Part shown: positions 1 through 13,100 of the stretch, in pieces | How the letters are laid out: every line of letters starts with the position of its first letter | Numbering within the stretch: the first letter of the stretch is position 1 | Made by a program: the position numbers and the translations under genes | The notes under the pieces: generated by a model | Databases searched by the model: none | Told to the model about the DNA's origin: nothing | The model's input: the letters and a program-made list of their open reading frames with translations, nothing else | Source: Stercorarius parasiticus | Taxonomy: Eukaryota > Chordata > Aves > Charadriiformes > Stercorariidae | Length of the DNA stretch: 64,000 nt | Reading direction: 5' to 3' | Assembly (NCBI GenBank): GCA_013396915.1 | Contig: VWZL01001368.1 | Location: 620,001 to 684,000 of the forward strand

Positions 1-3000
1 TGAAAATGCCTTTATGGCTCCCAAACACCCTGACAAGGTTCACAAGTCTGATCTTCCAGCTCCTAAGGAACATTTTTCTGTGGCCTGTCCTTGCAAGTCT
101 TTGTCTAGTTATTTCTGTACCCTTCTGTAAGCGTGGACATCAGAACAGGGCACAGATTATTGCACAGAAGAAAACACATCTTTCTACTTCCCCTTTTTAT
201 ACCTCTAAAGACCAGACCACCTCCTTTCGGTATACCTTGTAATGGGAATTTATGTTAAGATGATTATTTGTGATGGCTCCAATCATGCTTCTCTAAATCT
301 CTTTTCGAAACCAGAGGTGTCTGTTCCACAGGTCTACCTGGTGTTCCCGTCTGATGGTATTAAAACCCACTGTGACAGCTCCTTTGGCAGCAAGAGTTGG
401 TAGCCAGAATAGAAAGTGAGCTGGATGGCAAATGGTTCATGACAGAAGCAGTCTATCACATTGCTTTGCTTTAGTTCCCTAACCTCACCACAACCCATCT
501 GTGTATTCGTACAGATGATTTATTCATCTATTTAGGATGATTAATGTGTTATGACATCCATCTTGGCCTGTTAAGAAAAAGAAACTGAGAAATGAAAGCC
601 TTCCTCAGTCAACCTGTCGCAGAACTACTTTCAATCACTTCTTAAGACTTTTACATTGACTAATTTTTCCTCAACAACCTCTTGTTTTGTCCAAAGGATT
701 ACATCTCAAAAGGGGTATATTGTTATAAAAAGGCGAAGATCAGACGTTTAGTTAGATGTCAAATGATGTGTCTGTCATGTGCTGTATGCGTATTGCCACA
801 CACATTTATTCTACACATCTTTAGACTGTTCCTCTGTGGCCACAATACACAGGCATATGAACCTTCACATTTGGAAAATTCAACAGTCAGTCGATACTTT
901 CTTGCCTGGTTAGTGACCCACACCAAGTAAGTATCTGCTGAGTGAGTATTAAAATAATGGAAAAAGCCATCAGCTGCAGCACAGCCAAGGAAATTCTGGT
1001 GGTTGAAATTCTTCAGCACAGACGACAGCCAGGTAACTCTATGTTTGAGCACCATGGAAATATTTGGAACTCGATTCTCAAGCAAGGCATCTGTGATTAA
1101 GTAGGGCTGAGCACTATGCACAGCCTGATCATTCTTCCAAAAGCTCTCCCACTCCACCCTCCATTTACTTCTGCTGTCCCTTGTGCAGCAGAACGAGGCC
1201 AGTTCCAGTGCACAGGGACTTTCCCTGGCAAAGGAAGATGGGAAGGGATTTGATACTTTGTTTTGGATTACTTGAAGAACTGCAAATTACATTTTTAGCT
1301 CTTTTTGGGTAAGGTGCCCAGACTCCTTGAGGCATAGGCTACTAAAAATGCTGGCTGAGATTTGAAAAGCACTGTGCAATCTGGGACGACTGTTTTTGAG
1401 TGTCATACTTGAGACATCTTTAAAGGGGCCCAGTTTCCAGAAAAAGCTGAGGACATCTGAAAATCTTTCTCTTTCAGGATGTCTCAATTTGACTGTGCAG
1501 AGACATCTGGTATTCAAAGTAGACAAGAAGAGCGAATAGCCCTTCATTGAGCAGGGGAAAGTTAAACTCTAGACATATAAGTCCTTTTAGCAACCTCTTT
1601 TTTCCTATTTCCTATTTAAAAGCAATCATCAGGTTAATCTTAAGTTCTTTAAAGGGAAACAGGGTGCCTAAATTGGAGTCCGGGAGTGGGACTAGAGAGA
1701 GGGCACACTGCAGATTAGGCTGGTTTTTTCCACCGATTTGTAAGTGACAATTTGATCAATTCTCTCTCACTGTGAAGGACTGGGAACAGCTTTTTGGCTT
1801 TCCATTGTCTGCTGCCAATCCCTGACATGTGATATTCAGCTCATCGACTTGCAAATATCAAAGCAGTATGGGGCAGGAGAAACAGCCGTTTCAAACCAAG
1901 CAGCCTTCAGTTTGGCTTCTGGTTGCGCGGGCATGCCGATGTGAGCGTATGTATGTCAGTTAAGTATAGTCTGGTTCTATATCTAAGTTCTTGTGGTTTC
2001 TAACATTTGCCAGCCTTTACTCCGTCAGAAGGGATTTCAGTGTTGCGCTCTACCCTACAATGGGCAAAAGAGTCAGAAATCATCTCTCCTCGCCCACAAA
2101 GGCTAGAGTAGGATTAAGAAACAGAAATTTAAGAGTCAGACACACCCATGAAGAGGAATGAGGCACAAGGTTAGGAAGCCATCCAAAGCTCGGTTGCCTA
2201 TCCCCTTACTAAACCAAACTAAAAAGTCTCTTTTTGCTCGAGAAGACAGCTGAAGAGCTGGGGAACAAAAATTAAAATCAGATTGAAACCAGCCATGCCT
2301 AAGCAATATCCCATCTTAAATGTGTGCAGCTCAGTTTCATTAAAATATTTCCCCATTCTCTCTTTTTCCACCTCCTAATACTTTGGCTGTTTCCTTTAGC
2401 TCCCCTTTAAACTGCAACGCAAAATGCTTTTACTGACATGGTTTGCAATTTTGAAGCCCTAATCTTAAGCAGCAGGTGCTTAGTTTTAACGGAATTTTTC
2501 CATCCCTGAATGTCTGGGAGCATCAGTAGCACCTCCCTCCTACACAGCCCCTCACCTTTGATCCTTTGCCATTTGTACTTGTGGGTTTTCATTTACTGTA
2601 TTTCTCCTGCTTTCCGCAATCTGCTTTTTCACTGCAAACCCTTCGACCTCTCCTCTCCTTTCTTTTACCTCATACGATTGGCAAGTGTTGTCTCCTAAAA
2701 ATCCTTATAAAATATGAAGGGCCTTGCTCCCTCTGGCCTCGCTGTTTCTGGCCTCATTTTCAGCAGTGCTGTGTCTACTTTACACTGTACTAGCAATTTA
2801 GAAGGGCCTTAGAATGGCTGTAAGTATTTGCATCACAAGAACAATTATATTTTAATTGCCAGAGATCCTAGGGCTTCTCTGCACAAAAAAAACTGGAACC
2901 AAAATAACAGTTGGTTTTACTTCATACAATTAGTTATTTTGGAGCAAGTCTGTGTGTGGGCACTTTTGTTCCATACTAACAGTTTTTGTTTCCGTTTAAT

Positions 3001-4394
3001 TTTAGCTTTTTGGTTAATCTGATTTTAGTTAATTTTCTCTTATAATTTCCTATTTTGAGTTAAGGTAAATGATTTTGTAGAGGCACAATCTCAAGCAAAA
3101 TCCAAGGGAAAAGCATCCACACTCAGTTTGCAATGACATATCTAAAAGCATGGATTAGAAGTAGCGGCGCCAACTCCAGTTTGTGGAAAAAATGGGATTC
3201 ACATCCTAACATTAGAACTAGAGATGCTGTAGTAAGTAAATGCCGGTTCTTCCTTGGTGCTGGTAGATTGCTCCCGAACGCAGTATAATTTAACAAAGTA
3301 TAATCATCAGTTGTTTCTTATATCCAGGAATGCATCTCCCCAGTTTGTGCTTTAGTTAGTCTTCCAAGTATATTTGTGTTTGGCTATTAAAGAATAGTTT
3401 CTTTTTATCTTCATTTGCCTTTCTATTGCTTACCAGATACACATGCATATCGGTATACAGCTCTTGCTCAAAAAGCAATGACATGCTGCAGAAATGACCA
3501 CAGCCTTGTTCCCTAATAACTTGACACAAATTTGATGGAAAACTCTGCCTTTTAAAACATGAATCTGCATTGTGCAGCAGTAAATCACAAGGGCTCACAT
3601 AGCGCTCTCTCATAACTCAATTTTAATTGAGTTTTCCATTCTTAACAAGGCAATTCCAGAAAGTCATACCAGCCACTTCCTTAATCCACAAAGCTCAGAG
3701 GCTATCTTCTGCAATGATGGCATGCAAAAATGTTTAATGCTAACACAAATACCTTTCATAGATTATTCTGATTCTCAGGCTGATTTCTAAGGCAGCTGTT
3801 CTGTGCCTGATTCAATGTGCAGATTTCATTTTAAAACAGAATATTCCCTGGTTACCTGCCATATAACTAGATCTTACAGGTGTAGGGCATGTTTGTAATG
3901 CTTGTTCATCCACTTGCAGGAAAAAAAATCATAAAATAAAATACTTTGTGTAGCTTTCCTGGATTCTAATGTTTTCTCCCCAACTTTCAGATACTGTATC
4001 AACTGAAGAATGCCAGGAATTACTTCATGCTTTATATATGTACCTGTTACAGATTATATTCATTAATTTCAAAGCCAGCTGCTATTTTCACTTAAAGTAA
4101 TCCTTGATGGTACACTTTTTAAAATACAAATATATATACATATATATGAAAGAAGAACTGCTTGCTATGACATACAGCTATTTAAATTTACCTTGATTAT
4201 AGATCTCTTACTGCTTTGTTCATTTTCATGTAAGTAGGGTAACTAGCTTACTGCTCCTCCTGGGGCTTATCCTCTGTATAGCCATTTTGACACAGAAATA
4301 ACACCAAATACAGAAGAAAACCATGAAAATATAAGAAACTCATCAGAAGAAAGCAATAATCATCTAATAGTAAGGTCAACCATAGTACAGACTG
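1..4394. other. AT-rich unique sequence, no gene seen
   Basis: I see no gene, recognisable repeat or RNA here. The open frames are short, overlap on both strands and lack recognisable domains. The longest, 759-1157 on the minus strand (132 codons), has no motif I know. A short imperfect AT dinucleotide tract lies near 4126-4148. Conserved non-coding elements could be present but cannot be recognised without alignment to other birds. Confidence 0.6.
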
Positions 4395-4640
4395 CAGATT
4401 TGGGAATCCAAACAGTTGGATTTGGCTCCTTGCTCTATCACCAATCAACTCTCCAAGCACAGGCAAATCACGTTCCCTTGCCATATCCTTATATTTCCTT
4501 TACAGCTTTGTTAGCCTTGCCTGTTTAGATTATAAAATGTTAGGGACTGGAGTCATCTCTTACTATTTGTTTATACAGTGTCTTACACAATGGGCCCCAC
4601 TTTGTATTGGAATGAAATACAAATAATAATTTTCTGATAT
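4395..4640 (+). repeat. MIR-like CORE-SINE relic with LINE-type tail
   Basis: The left half resembles the MIR/CORE-SINE core: a 'TTGGCTCCTTGCTCTATCAC' segment is followed by 'GGCAAATCACGTTCCCTTGCC', which matches the usual 'gtgaccttgggcaagtcac' block with substitutions. The right half matches the tail typical of amniote SINEs of this class: 'TGTTTAGATTATAAAATGTTAGGGACTGG...', then 'TACAGTGTCTTACACAATGG', then 'TACAAATAATAAT' at the end. Orientation is plus because the tail is on the right. The copy is strongly diverged, as expected for an element that predates birds. The exact subfamily cannot be fixed by eye. Confidence 0.6.
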
Positions 4641-6116
4641 CCTGTCTCCCAGAGCTGCTTCAGAGGAGTATGAACCACTGTCCCAAGTTATATCTGATAA
4701 ATTGTGCATTTCTCCGTTGTGGGAGTTTTCTTTCTAATCCGAAATCCATCTGTCTTGCTGTGCTGCAAGTGATAGTTTCTGGGCAGAGAGCATACTAATT
4801 GCAGGATTAAACTCTTAGCTAACTCTTGGGTGGAAACTGTTTCCCATAATGTGGTAGAAAACACATGTTGGTTTCTGTCTGCAGATCCTTGAACATCACA
4901 GCCCTGATCTTGACCGGGATATTTAGGCTCTCCATTGAAGTATGTCTGTGCAATATAATTCAATTAAAATTAAATAATAACTAGCTATCAAAAAGTATTA
5001 TTGAGATTTTAGTGGCTCCAGTACTGCTTAGCCTGGTTTAGTTGCTCTTTGAAGGCAGAGACAATTGTGCTGAATGTGATGAATTCTGCACCTTCTCCAA
5101 ATAAGTAGCACACAAACTTAGAGCTGAAAAATGAACTATAGTTTTGGTTAAGTGTCTTAGGATCATTTTAATTTTACAAACGCACAGATTTGAAACTTTA
5201 AAAATCAAAAGTACATCTTTGAATGTAATGTTTTGCTCTAATCTCTCTCATTGCTATGGATGTGCACGTTATTTATTATTCACTGAGGTGAATGACATTA
5301 TTGATGTCACACCATTGGCAAGCTGCAAGAAACAGCTGGCCCCCAACATCTTTTCTTCCCATGGTACCTACAGGGGGCAGACACCAGACTGCCAGACACA
5401 AATGTGGAGGAAATTTTCAGAGATTAATCTGCTTACATCTCCTCTTCTTAGGGTTCTCCAGTCAAAAGCCATCTTGCTAACAAAATACTAAACTTCCCAC
5501 GTTGTTAAAATGTACTGAAAATGCTGGAGACAACCACAGTATTCAAGAAAAGCTAGATTGTTAGATGAAGTTACTTGTTTTAATCTAATTTTTATGGTTG
5601 TGGTTGTGGTGCAATCATGATACATCCCAGGCAGTACCACCCAATCAAGAGCTCTCCAATATATTTGCAATATTTGAACCAAATCCCCATGCCAGAAAGC
5701 ATTAGTAAACCTAAGAGCAAAGTGAGCTGGGTGAAGGGGGTGAATGGAGCAGGGTGAGACATGCAGCGGGCTGGGACAACAGATGCTTTTTATGCTAAGG
5801 AGTTCAGAAAAACAGATTTGTGTGGGAAAACACAATTCTTCTAGAGCATGAGATTAAGGACTCTAGAGCAGAAGTTAAGGATTCCCATCCTTAGCTTCTG
5901 ATCCCAGCACCTCCTAACTCCTCTCTGCCCTTATCCTAAGGTGGCCTAACCAATCTCCTGTTACCACAGCGAGGTCTGCCTTTCCAACTAAGCTGTTTCC
6001 ATAGTTCTCTGCTTGGCACTCCTCTTTGTTCTCCTTTGCCAACTAACCACACCTGGACAAACCTTCACCCTTTCACAGCGACTACAAAAGCTAACATAAA
6101 AGCAGAAAAACACCCG
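4641..6116. other. Unique sequence, no gene seen
   Basis: No gene or clear repeat is seen. The two overlapping open frames at 5144-5491 and 5488-5835 carry no known motif. A short (TGGTTG) run lies at about 5595-5610. Confidence 0.55.
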
Positions 6117-6240
6117 TAGTGGCTCAGTACGCTAGACTGGTCTCTGACAATGGTCACGAGTACATGCTCTTGAAGGAGTATGAGAATATGGCAAGAACAT
6201 CCAGTATTTCCCCATGATACTTTCCCAGCCCTTAACAATT
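6117..6240 (-). repeat. Possible ancient L3/CR1-like LINE 3' fragment
   Basis: The stretch contains 'GGCTCAGTACGCTAGACTGG', 'TCTCTGACAATGGTCACGAG' and 'TATGAGAATATGGCAAGAAC', in the same order as a well-known old amniote L3/CR1-type 3' end ('...agcccagtat.ctgtctctgacagtggcca...gcaagaa'). The orientation is inferred by analogy with other LINE ends written in this direction. The match is by eye and imperfect, so this is a moderate call. Confidence 0.4.
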
Positions 6241-8056
6241 CACCATCTAGCTCCAGTATCCCACCCTCCTCTTATGCATACTCCCCTGTTCTTCCCAGAT
6301 CCCTCTCCCTCGTCTCCCATTAACCAACGCCTACACTAACATCCTGAGGATAATCACCACATGGAACTTAATGCACCATGAGATAATATATCCCATGCAG
6401 CTCAATTACTCATCAACCTTCAATGCTCTTTCTTGTTCCCAAAGCCCACAGCTCCCCATGGCATTTTCCATTGAACCCTGAGCCCAACGCTCCCTCACTT
6501 CTTCTCCCACTCCTTCTCGAAAACCTTCTACTGACCTTAAATATTGAATACTCTGAATGCTTGATATTCTTCACTATTCACATTTTTCCAGTTCCTTCAT
6601 TAATCAGTGTACTCCCTCATCTATTTCTCACATAAGATGACCAGTTCCACATTGTACAGTGAAAGCAACACTTGAAACAAAGATTAGCAAGAACTTCTGA
6701 CTAAATAGATTATATTTGCTGAATTCTTCCTCTGGATTTCTTAGATCTCTGCAGCTGGGATTTATCCTTAACGATAAGCCAAGTAACCCTATTTCGCAGC
6801 ATGCACTGCAACCAACATATTTTAAGCAGGTGTGGGAAAATTCAGCAAAGCACTAATGACTCCTAAAAGTGCTAGCAGAACCTGGATTCATGTTGAAAGA
6901 GGTAATGCTAATTTAATACATAGAGCAAATTTTTGTAATTTCTGCATCTAGGTTATCCAGTCTTCTTAGAGGCCAACCAGACACAAAACTAATACCAGAT
7001 TCAGACAAAGAAATCAAAGGTGGTGGACATTTGATTTTATATTATTTAGAACTTTCAGTGGAGCTACATCATTTACGTAGATGCAACAGCAATCTTAGGG
7101 TACCGCAGGCTTCTGTATTGGATATGAGAAACAGCCTTCCTCATCAGAGAAATCCAAATATTTTTTTTTTTTGGAGGAAACACGACGATGGCATCTTTAT
7201 TCATTCTCCTAGGTCAACCAACAGGAGCAGGCTCTCTTATGTGAAAAGCCTAGATACTCAGCTTCTTAAGTATGGCACTATGGCAGGTTAATCCAGGTTA
7301 GCATATGTTTCCCCTCTATCTATATTCCCAACCAGCTTTGACTCATAATGTGACTACAGAGAAATAAGGCCACAGTTTTCACAAATGACTGAGTAGGAAG
7401 TCAGGATGCTTTTACTTTTGGATCTGAGCTGCTTGTGGTAGCCCTAATTTAAAGAACGTGCACTCTCTGAAGGTCACTCTTTAATGCATCTTCAGATGGG
7501 TAAGCAAAATCAAAACCCAAATCACTTATCAACTTTGAAAAGTTCATCCTAATTAGTATTTTTGTGCTGTAGCTGTCTTTTTTTGTAAAGCCTTCTGAAT
7601 CCTTTTGAAAATGTTACACAACGTCAGTCCAAATTCTATTAAAATAATGATGTCCTGCTTGGTTTATAGACATAGCATACATGGAGAACACACGTCTGCT
7701 TTATATGGTGCGCATTCCGTGACATGTGGAAACTGCTGTTGAAATCAATGGCAAATTACAGCACGCAAATAATCCTTACATCTGTGTACAAGCAAACCCA
7801 CACGTTTCACAGAAGCTGCTCGCATTGGATGTTTTTAGAGTGAGAAAGACAGAAAGAAAAATCACGTTATTTCTCATTAGTTTTAATTAAAGCAGTGGAT
7901 GATTTCCTTATTCCCATTCATATTAAGGTATATTTTACAACTTGAACAGTTTTTAACAGGATTCAAACCCCAGTTTTTTAATTAAGCTTTGACTCTCGCT
8001 ATCCAACACATTTAATTAAAAGACCATAAATAGTGCTGCTTTGAAATAAAAGATTT
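6241..8056. other. Unique sequence, no gene seen
   Basis: A pyrimidine-rich segment (about 6240-6500) and AT-rich unique sequence. A poly-T run of 12 occurs near 7161-7172. No gene, RNA or classified repeat could be supported. Confidence 0.5.
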
Positions 8057-8162
8057 AGGACCAGATTCAACAAATATTTAATCCTTTAAGCACAGTATAA
8101 AATCAATGTAAAGGATCACAAAAAAGATTTAGGAACCAACTTATTTTGGTGAATCTGGGCTA
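8057..8162. repeat. Inverted-repeat (MITE-like) relic
   Basis: The left end 'AGGACCAGATTCAACAAA' is matched at the right end by 'TTTTGGTGAATCTGGGC', its approximate reverse complement. The interior contains 'TTAAGCACAGTATAAAATC', like the hairpin-type amniote MITEs built around 'ttaagcacgtgcttaa'. This supports a decayed non-autonomous DNA element. No target-site duplication was identified. Confidence 0.45.
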
Positions 8163-8386
8163 TCTTTAATATCTTCTGAGCATTTTAGAAATAAGATCCC
8201 TTTCTGAGAGGCCACAAACTGATAATCTAGGGAAGACAAACCACTGATCACTTAAAATTCTTTTTTTTGCTATTTCTGGATAAAAATCACAATGAAGATA
8301 CACAAATAATGTGATATTTTCATTATAAGCTAGCACCAAGATAACAATATCCTTTCAGGGAGAATCTAGTTATAGGAAAGCTCTTA

Positions 8387-8455
8387 AGAAAAGGAGGAGA
8401 AAAGGAGGAGGAAAGGAGGAGGAAAGAAGGAGGAAAGAAGGAGGAAAGAAGAGGG
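8387..8455 (+). repeat. Purine-only microsatellite, (GGAGGAAA)-type
   Basis: About 69 bases of almost pure A and G are built from GGAGGAAA / GGAGGAAAGAA units. Tracts of this kind have mirror symmetry and can form triplex (H-) DNA; here that is inference from sequence only. Confidence 0.85.
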
Positions 8456-9989
8456 CAACTGAATATGGGAAAATAAAGGAAGAAAATGCTATTAAGCTTT
8501 TAGAACAACTGCTTATGTTCATCCACATCTGAATCTTGATCCAGATACGTGAAAATCAATAGTAATAATAGTACTATGATCACATGGAAAAATTCTTTGC
8601 ACTATAGCGCTGCAGCACAGGAATGGGAATACATTGAAATCAGCCTCTTTCCAAGATTTGGAAATTTTAAATTAAGTGATAGAAACAGAGGAGGTCTGAG
8701 GTTTACTAGAAGACTGCGCTGCAAGGTGTGATATTTCCCTTAAGTGCTAATCGAATACTGTCTGTGACATAGTAACATGGTCTTTAGAATTGTTAAAAAA
8801 GAAGGAAAAAAAGGAAGAAAAACCCTACAGAATTGTAACATCCTGTGCATAAGAATGAGTACTTACAAAAAACAGTGTTTCTGATGTGACGAATTCACTA
8901 TCAGTTCTTAGTCTTGCACTTCCAGTATAACTGTATTTTGCGTTCATTAGTGGTATAATTTCAAACAGAGTCTGGAGAATAAATAAATTCCATACAAGAA
9001 CATCTAGATTTCCGTTTCAACCACTTACACGTGGATGAGCATCCTATTTATACATACAGACATACTGATATTACATAGATGCATATGTACTTGCATTCAT
9101 ACAATCAGATGTTTACGAGATACATATACTTACATAGCACGCATACAGGCACTTCCATTAATAAGGCTGTGAGGTTTTAGGATGCTCACTGTCCACGTGG
9201 ATGATATAATTAACAAAAGCAGGCACATGGTTTCAGGTTGCTTCCTTTTAACAAAAGCCTGACCGTTATGAAATGACAGCTTTGACATGCCCAGCACAAA
9301 TCTGATGGGGAACAAACACTGGAAATAGCCATAAAATTCTAGCACTTTGCCTACCTTGCTATACAGCTTCACATAAAGTAGTTACTCTGTGTGGTTGTGA
9401 TCCAGCAAACCATTAAATGAGCCAGTCTCCTCAGCTGTAATATTATTGTGATAATGGTATTTGCTGACTTAACTCTTAGGATACTGTGAAGAGCCAAGTA
9501 ACACTTGCGTGGAACACTAGAAGCTGTAGAGCAGCAGCTGCAGTGTTGTAACCACTATGACTATTAAACTTTCCTTGGAAAAATGACGATAACTTTTTCT
9601 ATAATGCATGCCGATATGCCTGGCTGCAACAGACTTGAGAACTTTACACTTACTGGGCATGTTCCCTTCATGGTGTGCGTCTCTCCTCTCAGTTCTAATC
9701 TCTTTACTGTCCACAATCAGGAATCTGGATAGGCATGGCATTGTCTCCTTCCCACTGATACATCTTCTTTTCTTTCCAAAAGAAACTAGGGCAGGGGAGA
9801 GCACGGAACAATGAGAGTCCAGATCACAGAGAGCAGGGATGTTTAGCCCTGGGTTGCAGAGAACAGACTCATGGAGACCAGACATAAAGAGCAGGGGAAG
9901 AGGCAGTGAGAGACCAGAGCCTGGAACATGTCATTGCTCCTCTGCAATGAGGAAAGGATGGCCCAGTGATGAGTAGGTACTCAAGGACT
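8456..9989. other. Unique sequence, no gene seen
   Basis: AT-rich with no supported gene. The frame at 9517-9885 on the minus strand (122 codons) has no recognisable domain, and a second frame is open on the opposite strand over the same bases. Confidence 0.5.
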
Positions 9990-10110
9990 GCAGCACATGA
10001 AACTCATTTAATTGTGACCTTAGGGAAATTGTTCTTTGTCCCTGTGAAACAGGGATAATAGTTCTTAAGTGGTTCTCAAGATGTTAAGGTTTATGATTTT
10101 ATCTGTTGTT
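9990..10110 (+). repeat. MIR SINE relic
   Basis: 'TGTGACCTTAGGGAAATTG' followed by 'CCCTGTGAAACAGGGATAAT' and then 'AGTTCTTAAGTGG' matches the order of the MIR core and 3' part ('gtgaccttgggcaa...', 'ctgtaaaatggggataata', 'gtacctacct'). The copy is on the plus strand and heavily diverged. Confidence 0.55.
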
Positions 10111-13100
10111 TTGATGAAATGGTAATAGACCCATTGAAGTATCTTGGGCAAATAGGAGCTGTAGTTTCCACTTATATTCAGGCAAAAAATGTGAACATTG
10201 GTACAAACTAAAAGTCAAACTTACTTTTTGATTTCATATGAGTTAAATTAGTTTCTATTTGAGGGAAAAACGAATCAGACTGCTATGATTACTAAGGGCA
10301 AACTGCAATACCAGCATGGAGACTTAACTTCCTTATTTAAGACAAAAGCAAGGCCACTTTTTCAGCTTCTATGACACGGCCCAGAAGGCATTAACCTTCT
10401 CCTATAGAGACACACTTCTAAGAGAAAATGGGACTTTATTACCCATACTTACTGAAAGTGCTAAAATATTTAGAAACAAGTGAAACTGCCCTCTCTGTGA
10501 CGCAGGTACCTAGTCAGGTACCTGCCTACCACCTACCTACTAGAGCAGAACAGGGTCCTTGAAGAGATTTTACGCAAGTAGCCTACAACTGCTTTCAGAT
10601 GGATACGACTTAAGAACTTTGAGAAAAGGCTTTTAGCAATTCAGATCTCAACAGCAGTATTTTTGTCTGTCAGACTTAACAGACTCTGTCTTGAGGTGAA
10701 AACCAGATCATGTTTACAAATGGTCTAATCGTCATGTTTCAATTAACACCTTTTTTAGCACAACTTACTGTCTTTGTCCCAGTTTCCTCTCAACAGACAG
10801 ACAACAGATCCTAGAAAGGATCAAATATTTCAAAGTCTTTCGAAGGACACCTTGTACAAAGGATGAGATACTGGAAGTAGAGAAAATGAACCTTCATTTT
10901 AGCAGAGAGTGTGCCTTTAAGGCATTAATAACAAATGCTAAAACACCAACTGGAAACTTTTCCAAACTGGTTATGATTAGCTGTTCTAATTCTGTATACT
11001 GTCCCAAGGAATTTGAACACCCATTGAAACCAAGGATCTTCCTTTACACGAGGAGACATAAAACATAATCCCATCGACTTTAAGGCAAGTAACTTCCAAG
11101 GAATTTGCTACAGCGATTTATTTGCAACAGGTTTGCTGCAATAACTTTTCACTGCAAGTACACAATGTGTGTCTTTTGCAAAATACTTCCACTTCATTTT
11201 CTATCAGAGGGCCACCAATCCTTCGTGCCAGGATTTCATAAAATTAATAAATCTACTTCCATAATCCTTGCTGCTTTTACTGACAAATGTAATAAAGTAC
11301 AGGATGCAAAACTCTGAAAGCCTATTGGGATTTATTTTCCCTTTTTTTTCCTTGACAAGCTTTACAGAGTAGCACTTCTGAGACATGCTCATGTGCTGTA
11401 AACCTAATCCTTAGCAATTTCCTCTTTTCTCAAATAACCCAAATATTTTACGAATAGTGAAGGATTTCCTTTATCAGACAACACTTGCTTTTTTTTTTTG
11501 CATGTGAGTTGTTCTCAAGGAAATACACTTTGAAGCAATTGGATGTTCTCAGGTTGACATTACAAGATACGCTCCTAAGGAAACATGTAAAACTCTACTA
11601 AGAAGGTGTCTTGGAGTTTAAAAGCAGTACAAGTGCTGAGAGAACTGGGGCCAAACCTGATGGGACTCCAGACCAAGGGAGCCTTGTTTTTTCCAACGCC
11701 ACTGTGGCAGGCATTTCAGTGCTACTTTTTATGCCCACCTCTATAAAAGATTTGCTTTTCTGCTGCAGCAAATCACACATGGGCTGCTTTTTCAGAGTTG
11801 TTGAGCCAGTGAGGTCACACAGGCTTCTGACATTTTCTGTTTCCTAGTCCTCTTCTCCCCAAAATGTGGGTGATGCCCACCATTCCATCTGTAATACAAG
11901 GTTTTGCCACATTCATAAAACAACCACGCTTATGTGCCTGTCTTCTTCAGCTAGGCTTGAATCTCTGCTTCCTTCCCTAAATTGACCCCATCCTTTGGCT
12001 GCTGCAGTTTTAGTTGGCAAGTGCGTTAGTGCACACACACACATGCCTACAGTGATACCAAGTACCCTTGTGGAAATAATTCCTCAGTACAAAGTTTACT
12101 ATAGAGCTGATCCATCTGCTAAAAATTTTTATTTTCGCTGCAGAAAGAGGAGTATGACTGGAATACAGCTCTTAATGAAAAAGCCAGCACACTCGTTCCT
12201 ATCGCCTTCCTGCTCCCCACATAATGGCTGCAATCACAACTCTACCTTGTCCTTCTGCTGCTGAGAGACACCCTTGATTTGCCTGGGAAGCGGGGAATAG
12301 GGCAATGTAAGCACAACTGCTCCATTATTTCTTGTTTATTCTAAAAGGACCAATAAAGGGATAAACACAAACTTTGGCTGAAATAACTGTGAGGAAAAAT
12401 GGTTGAGAATTTTTTTGACATTTGGTTACCTACAGGAAGTCTTAAGATAGTCTAAAACTCACTTCTCAGCAAGAAGAAAAACTGCTCAAAATTTCCTTAA
12501 ACTGACAAGCAACATTTAAGAAATTAATCAAACTGTAACATTTTTAATTTTGCTACACATGCAGCTCCAAATGAAATATTACAGGAGCACTGAAAATCTC
12601 AAGAAAATGCCTCATGAGGCATGGAAAACAATTAGCGGGCAAAAAAGGAGAAGTATTCAGCACACCCCTCACCCTAGAAGTCCAAGCCAATTACAGTAGA
12701 AATAGTCAGTGATTCAGCACAAAGGTTCCTTGGCAGACTAGTAAGGAAAAGGCAAGACTCCAGCTGGGTCACTCAGAGAAAAAAAATGCAATAGTGCATC
12801 ATAAGGGCAGGATTTGAGTTTGCAGCCCTTAAAAAGGGGGACATTTAATTCAGTTCATGTCATTCCTAAAAGGACCTTCTTCGTTTATATTTGCTTCTCA
12901 AAAACACGAACCTAAAGTTTCCATTCAAAGTGGTTTGTTATCATAGGGTCACACAGTTCTGCAACCATCAAGGGTCTTTCCCAGAGCTCAACTCAAAGAA
13001 CGACACATTTCTGGAGGGTTGGACTCTTGATACTTCTGGGGACGACAGTGCAAAGCAACATTTCACCATCAGGGATTCTGTCATGAGTTTTCCTAAAATA

